Assembly: GCA_036345935.2 (NCBI GenBank)
Contig: JADWOT020001414.1
Location: forward strand, 1 to 64,000
Source: Taenia hydatigena
Taxonomy: Eukaryota > Platyhelminthes > Cestoda > Cyclophyllidea > Taeniidae
Direction of reading: 5' to 3'
DNA: 64,000 nt
Positions within the stretch are counted from its first letter, which is position 1. Each line of letters opens with the position of its first letter. The notes under the pieces are model-generated. The model saw nothing but the letters and a program-made list of their open reading frames with translations, did no database searches and was not told the origin of the DNA. Of this stretch, positions 55,320-64,000 are shown in pieces. Both the position numbers and the translations under genes were made by a program.

Positions 55320-56130
55320 TCACTCATTTAGATCTCTTTGAATGAATGGGACGGGATTGAATGAAAAGCTGATCAATAGAATTAGAAAGGAAAGTGTAGT
55401 ACGAATACGAAAAGAAGAGCAAGTCAAGCGACTGATAGAGAGAACCCGCTATTGATGTGAGATGCCAACACAGGTGCTTTACGTGACAACGAGGTTGAAG
55501 CTTGTGCAATCCGAGCCATGTGCGAGTGATCAGACTGACAACGTCTCACTGTCAGCACACTGCTTCCTTTTGTTTCGTCTGGATGAAGATGGTGCTATCA
55601 CAACATCTAATTGTTCGCCTTTGTCAAAACCTAAGAAATGCAATGACCGAGACCCAAAATTGTGTATTCTTTGCAAGCAATCAAACCTACGTGAAGGGTT
55701 AGCGAACCATTTCATATAGAGTCCGTCGTCTTAGCCATCAGTTTTATTATTCGCCATGTTACTAACACTTGTGTAAATGCATTGCACTGCCATTTTCAGT
55801 TTTAGATTTCCAAAGGGGTTTGCAGTCAGAATTACGTCCGGGGTGAGTGTTCTCCTTACACCACCACCCCATACCCTTCTGCTGAGCATAATCTTAATGG
55901 CGCAGAAGTAGCCAAATCTCAAAACGGAGTGCAGAGATCCTCTGGTCGGCATTTTCTAGCTGGATGTAGTCAAAATGAATCCCACTAGAACAACCCTTAG
56001 GTCTGCGTAGGGTTATGGATATGTGTGGAAAACTTTTTGAAGCAAGGAGGGTGAGAAAAAGAAGGATCGCTTAGTCATAGGTTGTTTGGTTAAGTGACAG
56101 AATACGAGGTGAAGTTGGCATTGTACTTCG
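55320..56130 (+). repeat. Direct copy of 21,440-22,300
   Basis: Aligned throughout, for example attagaaaggaaagtgtagt / attagaaaagaaagttaaaa and caggtg / caggta after gagatgcca. It directly follows the 54.1-55.3 kb copy, whereas in the palindrome region the matching parts are separated. Confidence 0.75.
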
Positions 56131-56814
56131 TTGAGCGGACCCTTCAAAGCTCGTGTATCTCCTTGCTCTCAATCGTGACCAACTGATTGAGGGAGTCAGT
56201 TATAACGTAACGGGGCTTCTAGACCACGATGTTTGGCGTAAGTCTGTGTTTCCTGCATGTGTATGCGCATTTAATGTAGTTATCTCCCAACCTCGAATCT
56301 GAAGTTTTACGAACAATTTTGATCAAATAAACGCAGGCATCCATTTTAACCTCGCCAAACTTGAATTAAAGCACAAGCTCAGTAGTTTCTCTCTGCTAGC
56401 TACAATTTCACTAAACGAGTTCATTTGGTACGCCCAACTAAGTGTAGTCCACCATTCGAGGCTGTTTTCCTTAGGCGACTCTTCGTCATTGCCACTAACA
56501 TTTGTCGGTAGCGTCCAAAGCGTTTAACAAAGTGTCTGCTCTTCACTTTGTTTACTGCATCCCGTTGTTTGTTATGGCTACGGATTTCACACTTCACTGG
56601 CGTTGTCCATTCTGCTTGCACCATTCTCTGTGTTTCGTGCACTTTCATGCACTTTCATGTTTCGTTTCACTTTCATGACATTATGTCATTCCCTTCTACA
56701 CTCCAGACTAAAGTCATGCGCGCGCTTTTAGTTGTAACAAAGTTGCGTCATCATTTCCAACCTCACTAAGCTTAAAGACAACTATGTTGCCCATTTTAGT
56801 TCATTTTACTGGCC

Positions 56815-57310
56815 ACACTTCTGACTAAACAAGCTCATTTGGTCCGCATCATGGCATCGACACTGGTTGCCAAAAATAGACTGCGCACGCTGCGTAAGCC
56901 GAGAATTCTCGATTACAATGCCCTTCAGTTTCTGTGGTTTGTTCAGTACTTTCGCGGCGATGCCTTGTGACGCGTCTGTAGTCTCTCTGACTGCCTGCAA
57001 TCAGCTTAGCATTGCCCACTAGTTTTTGTCTTCAACCAGTCTACCGCTGCTTATGTAGATTATTTTCTGAGTTTGTAAAAGTCAAGCTTACTGATGTTGA
57101 TGCGCTGAGCTTGTAATTCATTTCTTATTTGGTGACGAAAAGTCTAATTTCCCCACACTGGAATTTTTAGTTCAGGAATAATGAAAGCGATAGTTATATG
57201 CACAACTGCCTAAGACTCAGTAGGCGATTGCACTAAATTACGGCAAGTTAAAGTGCGTTGGGGTTAAACGTGGAAGTGATTTGAGAGCTCGATGATAATA
57301 TTTTTGGCAT
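56815..57310 (+). repeat. Repeat pair with 59,650-60,330
   Basis: Shared phrases are caatgcccttcagtttctgt / caatgcccttcagtttccgt, gagtttgtaaaagtcaagct / gagtttgcacgagtcaagct and ttgagagctcgatgataata / ttgagaactcaatgataaaa. A shorter related start occurs at about 56,405. Confidence 0.75.
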
Positions 57311-57829
57311 TCAAAGATGGTTGGTGGGAGGGGTCAGCCGTGCGAGGCCGAGTGAACAAAAGTGTCCTACGACTTCCCTCCTGTTACTTTCAGTTCTCAC
57401 GCTTGCTGCTATTTTCGAAGTCTCTGCACTTTACTTTATTGTCGTACATTACCGGAAACAAATTTTTTGACACAGTTAGAATGTGGTTCTTGTGGTACCA
57501 TAAGTAATTACACGTTGTCACAAAATAATCGCACTGGTGTACAGTGGTGATCAAGTGATGGGGAATAAGTGGTACGAGCTAACAAGTGAAATGGCCTTTT
57601 AATGTGCTTTGGGACTAAAGCACCACAATTCGGTTCGCGTGCGTGGAAGAACCCATTGCCCACTCTATCGGTCCCTCTGAGGGCCTCTGAAGCGCATGCT
57701 TTGTGTGAGCAGTGGATAAACCAGAATGCTGCCTAGTCATGTAACGGGTCTGGTCACGTCTCGTCTGACATGTTCAATAAGAAGTAAGAGTGCAAGCAAA
57801 GAAACTTGTTGATGGGCTAATAATATACA

Positions 57830-58960
57830 TTTTTGGCAGAGGTAGCAACGTTTGCTGTTCCCAAGTTACTTATCAAAGCAACTGTCGACGTTTCATGCAG
57901 CTTTCGGCTGGCTGTAAAATCCGCACCTTCCTCATCGTTCTACAAGATTGAATGGTACTCCAACATCCAGCATGATTTACTTTGTCACTATAGTTTTTTC
58001 AAGATGGTTTATTTGTGATGCATGCAACTCCTTTTGAAATGCAAATTTGATGCATCAAAGGCTGTTTGCTTACTTTATGGGACTTAACTAATCGGTCAGA
58101 AACGATGCTTAATTCTACGACCAGATATTTATGACTTCGTCTGCATTTATGCGGATCACATAACCAAATGAGTGGCATCTGGTGGCATGTACTCGCAGAC
58201 ACCGAGACACATTTTCCTGCCTCAACCCTTATTGCTAGCCTCTCAACATCGAAATTCAATTGTGAACTCACCGCTTTATATTGGTCGGCATGCACGTTGA
58301 ATTTACATCGAAGGCTGAGATCGTAGATTCTAAAATTTGGGAACGCTGGTTTTGCACTCCGATGACTAACTTTACGCTCTAAATGTTGTTCAAATGAGAG
58401 AGCGGTGAGTGTTACGAGTTAGGATCTGCAGTCACAATCATAATCCGATTTCAAATCGGGTCCAAAGCTAACCTCAAATCGTGTGTGTCAGTAAGATGCA
58501 AGAAGTGGTGCACAGCTTACTGAATCTTTGATATTATTGCCCTTACTTTTACACTGCTTTGGCTACGCTGTGTCGAACATCAACTGATTAACAAAATATG
58601 GCCATGGTACTGCATCATCAAGGGAGCGTGCGCATTAGCAGTTTAAGTGAGAGTAGGGCGTGCGATTGTCGACTACTTCAGGGCGCTTTCATATCCGCAT
58701 GTATAATTATTAGTAAGACGTGACTCATTTTAGCAGTACCTAATTCATCTGCAGTCACTGTCAAATTTGATGGCCAGCTAGACAGGTTTTGATGAGTCGT
58801 CGGCCGAACTGTTAAACGACTGACCAGTTGAACCATCCACCTGAGCAGCTAACCTCCCAACTGACCAGCAACTCTCACAGATTTATTCATCAGCACAGTA
58901 AGATTTCAGAGGCCCCTCAAGCAGTGCCAGTGCACGTTCGTTTTGCATAAAAATAACGAG
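57830..58960 (+). repeat. Further copy of palindrome-region sequence
   Basis: 57,900-58,010 aligns with 26,960-27,070 (catcgttctacaagattgaa / catcgccctacatgactaac), and 58,030-58,900 aligns directly with 19,090-20,230. It includes the second exon-like block of the palindrome gene, here with stops. Confidence 0.65.
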
Positions 58961-59319
58961 TTGCAACGCTGAGTGTTATTGATGTGGGGCGCTTTTTGGT
59001 GGAGTGGCTCAAACCCTTCAAAAATGACATATCAGTGAACACAGAATTATCCAGACAACAGGGCATATCTTGCAAGTGAGTGACTTGCCTTGTGCATCGT
59101 AAAGTGAGTGAACCTACCAATCGATTGTGGCCAACAACGGCGTAGGAATGAATAAACACGATGAAGCCTACGTGGGTTAGTATCGTTGCACAACCATTCC
59201 GTTTACCAAGACAACAACGATGGCCTTATGTTGCGAATAACGCAGTGCTGCAACACGTCACTACTGCGTGACACAATATTGTAATGTAATACACGCGGAA
59301 ATTTAAAACTGGTTGAGGT

Positions 59320-59560
59320 CAGAATAGTAGAGTCAGAACCCGTGCAGTTAAGCAGGGTAGCTAGACCTAAACTCGCATGTTCCACTTTTTGGCCAGAGAG
59401 AATTTGCGGGTGACCACGCAAACAATCGCAAGCGCGGGATTAGACCCGGCCTCTCACTGACGTTAGTAGAGGCTCTTTCTTCCCTCCCTATTTTCATTGT
59501 TCCCTCTTTCCTGCCTCTATTCATCATGCCACCTTCTTTTATCTTTATTCATCTCTTCCT
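59320..59560 (+). repeat. Repeat pair with 46,600-46,830
   Basis: Second member of the pair, again followed by a C/T-rich tail. See the 46.6 kb entry for the shared phrases. Confidence 0.6.
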
Positions 59561-59649
59561 TTCCATAACTTCAACTGCTTATCGATGATCTCGCTAAACC
59601 TAAATATAAGTAGGTAGCTTACTTTTTATATTTCGCTGCTTATAATTTT

Positions 59650-60330
59650 GACTAAGCGAGTTCATTGGTTCTCCATCATGGCTGCACAATAGAATGCGCT
59701 TGCCGCGTATGCCAAAAGATTTCGATCGAGTACGTGACGGTCTTATGCGCGGATGTAGACCGACAAAAACTGCTAGACTGAATTATGCTTAAGGAACAAT
59801 ATTTGAAGGCATTCGCTCTACTCCAAAGCCAGCAACCAAGCTCTTCTTAGCCCATGCATCACGCTGGTGTCATTGGACGTCGCGTGTGCTGCGTAGGTGA
59901 CGGATGGTACCTAAACTTTGCAATGCCCTTCAGTTTCCGTGGTTTGCTCCGCATTTCCTTAAAAATGCAATGCGACGCTTTTGTAGTATTCCCGCCTGTT
60001 TGCAATCGGCTTAGCTTTTGCTTACTAGTTGGTGTCTTTTACCAATTCACCGCCACTTCTGTGGCTAATTTTCTGAGTTTGCACGAGTCAAGCTTACTAA
60101 AGTTAATGTGTTGAACTTATAATTCCTTCATAGTTTAGTTAAGAAAGACCTAATTTCTCTCACACCGGCATTTTGGTTTAAGAATAACGAAAGATGATAA
60201 TGGCTTTCATTGCCATCAAAGGTTCAGTAAGAGCCTACACTAAATGACGGCAGGTTGAATTAAAACAGGGTTAAATTGGAAGTGACTTGAGAACTCAATG
60301 ATAAAATTTTTGACATTCGTGCATAATTCA
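59650..60330 (+). repeat. Repeat pair with 56,815-57,310
   Basis: Second member of the pair, with an extra stretch (about 59,740-59,910) not seen at 57 kb. An 86-codon frame (59,854-60,114, +) overlaps it but is not preserved in the partner. Confidence 0.7.
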
Positions 60331-61074
60331 TGGGAGGGGTTGGGAGAGAAGGCGGTTGTGTTGGATGTCAGAGAGGCGGGCAGTGGTTGAGAGAAGGAAC
60401 TGGGACATTCTCAGTGCGAACTAGTCAATTCATTGCCAATATGTGCAGACGCCCCCACACACGCATTTTTACTTTTACTAATGTGAGCAATGCAGTGTCG
60501 TTGAAGATAACTGCGTCGTTTGTTTGCGGTGGGTGCGTGTATGAAGGGATTTGACGGACACATGAAACTAAGTGAAGTCAACGCAAGGTCAGAATTTAAG
60601 GTGTACTTGCAAACTGTTACTGCACGTTAGTGTAGCAGTTGGGTAACACGGTAGTAAAGAATTGGCATATTTTAGCAGCTGCAGGCGTATCCCTTCTTAG
60701 GTCCGGTTTCACTCGTTTGCAATCAACTCCGCAACACCTCAAAATTGGATTCTGAAACTTCGTTGCATTGCTGAGGCATTGCATTTTCGCTGCCAATACC
60801 ACCGATGCCACTTTGATGCATGGAAGGCAAGACATTGTGCTAACACTTGTCTCGTCCAGTTAGACTTACTTATCTGATGTCGATGCACAATTTTATTATG
60901 TTAATAGGGCGACTAATTTGCTAGGGGTATTGGAGGGGAAATATGACATGGCAGAAGGAGGGAATCACCAGGAGACCAAAGAACCGTGATACTGCAAAAG
61001 AGAAGGAGTGAGCAATGATGGCCTTCACAGAGGGTTAATAAAATACTGACCATTACTGTCTTGGTTCTACTAAT
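60331..61074. other. Stretch without a supported gene
   Basis: Only short frames (60,617-60,835 on - and 60,913-61,107 on -) with no motif or splice support. Confidence 0.5.
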
Positions 61075-61230
61075 AAGCGATTTAAGTAGCACAGCTCTGC
61101 CTCTCATCCACTTAGCACTCTAATGCGTCTGACGCCGATTCTCACCACGCTTCTCAATGACTAGCCTCAAAACCGTTTATATCTACACTCAAATGATCCC
61201 ATGATACTTATGTAAAAACTAGTTGAGATG
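61075..61230 (+). repeat. Decayed copy of the 51.7-52.0 kb block
   Basis: Aligns with 51,722-51,990 with an internal deletion. Shared phrases are gacgccgattctcacc / gaccccgattctcaac and atgatcccatgatactt / atcatcccatgattaaa. The coding frame seen at 51.76 kb is lost. Confidence 0.55.
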
Positions 61231-64000
61231 CATTTGTATAGCAACGTCTACTACTCACGTTCCTTATTCAGTAGCAGCACTGTGTCAGGATTCACTGAGT
61301 GATGCTCATTTGTTGCCGTTATCGAGCAAATAGCGATTCAAACATATTAGGTGAGCATCTTAAGAACCAAACTACTGGCCTAGGACCTCACCTAGAGTGT
61401 CATGCTATGTGTTTTAAGTAAGCACGAAGATGGTGCTTTACCATCACGTTGAGCTTTTGGTGGAAAAAGCAAGGTTTTCTCCCTATTTTAAGGGCCTTAG
61501 GTCTAAATACTTTGCTGTAGTATTTTGATTAATCGGTTAAACTCAACATCCTTCTGAACCCCATCTATCACAGGTTGTGCTCTCGCTCGTTAACGTGGTG
61601 CCAACCCACCCATCCATAGTCGTCCTCGTTCTCTATGAGGCAGCTTTTCCTCTACTGATCGGCTTGTTTCCACTTTGCACCAGTGCCAAGCAAACCGGCC
61701 TGACTCACTAACTTCACTACTGGGCCCCATCATAACACGAGGAGGCCAGCTGGCACGGTGGTACAATCGGCGAAGATTGTCAGTCAGATGAAGGGTGAAA
61801 GTGATGTTGGCCTTCAGCCAATCACCTTGCTCTCTTTTACCTGCAATGAAGGCTGCTAGACTTGCAGCGACGCCTAACTTTAGTAAACTAGAAGTGACAT
61901 AATGAGGCTGCTAAAACAAAGCTTCTAACTGGAAGTCATTGACTGCACGTCGCAAGAGGCCTAATGGGACCCAGACGAACTGCTTGGTGGCACTGATGTA
62001 AGAGAAGATTAGACGCAAAATGCTCGCCTCATTTATGCTTTTGGACAACTGTTTCTACGAATGTTGACTAGGTTGCTAATCTGGTGGAGGATTTGGTGTC
62101 ACCTTGAACCAGGGTTCGCTTCCCGTCATTGGCAATGTAGAGCCCACCGGTTCGACGTAACGACTTGGCAGTCGCCTTCAAATGGTGGCGGAAACAGCCA
62201 GTGCAGCTGCGAATCGATCACAGACCATTTACATTCCTGCTCCAAAAAGAGCATAAAGTATTAAAAATATGAATGTGGCCTAAGAATAGCATCCTAATGC
62301 CTAATGGAAGGAGTACGCGAAGCATGCTGGGGACCAATGCCTGACAGAATCACTTAATTTGTGTGGTAAGCTGAAGACAACCATGTTGATGGTGCGTGGC
62401 AAGTCTGTCTCATCCAATCCCATGGGCAGCATACGGCAGGGTCAAGTGTGGCGCTGCATGGGTCGCCTTACGAAGGCAACTGAGGAGGGCAAATTATCTG
62501 CCAACACAGAACGTGCCGTGATACCTAGAGGGCTCTTACAGTTGAAGTTAACACTTGTTCGCCAACAGCCGCATTTCCTTTGTTTATTAAAATATGTAAG
62601 CAGTCCTACTGGAACGCCCTCTTTTGTCTTCAGAGAAGTCTCGGAACGATGCCGCGCACCCTGCCTATTGATTACCGCTCTTCACCGGGCTTATAATTTG
62701 CTGCGTTGCAGCTAGCGAGGCACATTAATTGAGGAGATTTCAACGCCGTCTCCTTCCTTAAGCACGCCTCCCTTTTTGAGGCATTCTTCAGAGTTGGTGC
62801 AATCTCCCGCCTAATTTCTTCTTCTATTTGCCAATTTATGTTCTTTCGGAGTTTATTGGCTTTGCCTTATCGTATTGTTTGTCAATGAACAAAATCGCAT
62901 CTTCTTTGCCCTTTCACCAACAGAATTGCAGCTTACATGTTAATTATTACAAATGAGATTCGTGATCAAGGTTTTAGCAAGTTTAATTAATGCGATCAAC
63001 TAACAAAATTAGAGCTCCTCGAGACCTAATGCATGGGTGAAAAACAGAACAGAATGGGGATCGGGAGTGCTGGCATGGTCTAGAGGCCAGTTTGCCCAGA
63101 GGTGGCAAACCGACCAACAAATTGCCCGCAGCAGGAACCGGAATTCAGGCAAACAGCATTGTGTTGCAAAATAATTTGTTCGAATAAATGTCAAGTGCCT
63201 CAAGTGCGCTTGACATTATTGCGCCAACTTAGGCGAAGGAAGTGTAGTTCCTCTTCTGTGCTGCCATTTTATCTTGAACAATTCATGGTATGGACGGCTT
63301 GTTGTTGGCTCTATCTAGGAAAACTGATAGTCGCAGCTGGAATCCTTTGCCTCAAATCTTACGTCTTTTGCAAATAAACGCGTCAGAATAAATAAATCAT
63401 TCAATAATGACCATACTATGTGAAGATCGCACCCGGAAAAAAGAGGCAACAGGTGCTTAAAGTAGCTTCTGCGGTGCCAAAAATGAATCGGTTGACAATT
63501 TTCAAGGGTGAATTGTCCTTGCGGTCGCCTAGTTGTGGAGCAAGAGGATGAATCAAATGTTCACTGGAATTCATAGCCTCCATGTGCAAACGGTGGTGAA
63601 TGATTAGGGAATCCTTGGAAGTAGCTGCGGTATCAGTCACAGTTGTTATCCAAATGCGAGGCTGTAGAGCGAATTTTATGAAGACGTAGGTATAATATCG
63701 CTGAATCATCCTTCAAAACAGACCATTTAGATTTGGGCTAGCGATTAGCGTCCCAGACGACGCCGCACCTACCACCTCTGGAAAGCACAGCTGCAACTCT
63801 TCCTTTAACCATTCAGCTGTTGACTGATTGGTTGGTGGGTTGGTAGAAGACGAAGAGCATCTGTGAATTCAAAATGCATTTTAGGTCAAGTCTACCCGAG
63901 AGGCCCCAATTAAATGCACATTAGTCAAGTATCGAACCGATAATTGGGGAAAGCTAAGTAGGACAGCTTTAGCGCAATGTTCAACAATTATCAGCCGAAG
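61231..64000. other. Stretch without a confident gene
   Basis: The best candidates are a 118-codon frame at 62,359-62,715 (+), from a TTG- or GTG-type start with no recognisable domain, and a 97-codon ATG frame at 63,709-63,416 (-). The latter starts MIQRYYTYVFIKFALQ and reads protein-like to TAG. Neither has a second copy in the window or a convincing splice context. Confidence 0.3.

Noticed and set aside
62105..62135. B-box-like gggttcgcttcccgtc suggesting a pol III gene or SINE
   Set aside because: There is no A box at suitable distance, no oligo-T terminator and no second copy in the window.

Overview
This is intron-rich, gene-poor eukaryotic DNA, most likely from a flatworm and probably a taeniid tapeworm (Taenia/Echinococcus type). 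The pointers are a decayed cytosolic-type Hsp70 copy whose C-terminus stops without GGMP repeats or EEVD (tapeworms are known for an expanded Hsp70 clade with this property), short canonical GT-AG introns, and moderate GC. There are no operons, ribosome binding sites, tRNA or rRNA genes, or CRISPR arrays. No gene here can be named with confidence apart from the Hsp70 and kinase remnants. The species call is inference.

Layout. 1-9.3 kb is mostly single copy. It holds two hand-built multi-exon gene models: one on + (289-1563) and a better one on - (8851-7091, seven exons with consistent phases and a downstream AATAAA). 9.3-12.65 kb is repeat copy A. 13.1-14.9 kb is the Hsp70 pseudogene. 16.5-16.7 kb is a cysteine-rich terminal exon on -. 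16.9-26.5 kb is a large imperfect palindrome (arms about 3.3 kb, spacer about 3 kb). Each arm carries a copy of an unrecognised cysteine-containing ORF, and the spacer holds a C2H2-zinc-finger-like frame. 27.5-31.7 kb has fragments of a small cysteine-bearing exon and of a tyrosine-kinase-like gene. 32.6-36.8 kb is repeat copy B, inverted relative to A. 36.8-43.6 kb holds a second kinase remnant, AT-rich sequence and an inverted degenerate relative of the 8-kb gene. 43.65-46.56 kb is repeat copy C, inverted relative to B. 46.6-49.2 kb has a third kinase remnant and a third small-exon copy. 54-60.3 kb consists mainly of further direct copies of pieces of the 16.9-26.5 kb region. The rest is unassigned.

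The dominant theme is a nested set of low-copy segmental duplications in both orientations. They carry broken or half-preserved exons, splice sites included, so they arose by DNA duplication rather than retrotransposition. Two tracts stand out. About 740 bp of A and B match with one mismatch seen, inside arms that are otherwise visibly diverged, as expected of recent gene conversion. The palindrome ORF pair has stayed open over about 185 codons at roughly 73% amino-acid identity. All percentages are hand estimates from reading the sequence; no alignment program or database search was run.
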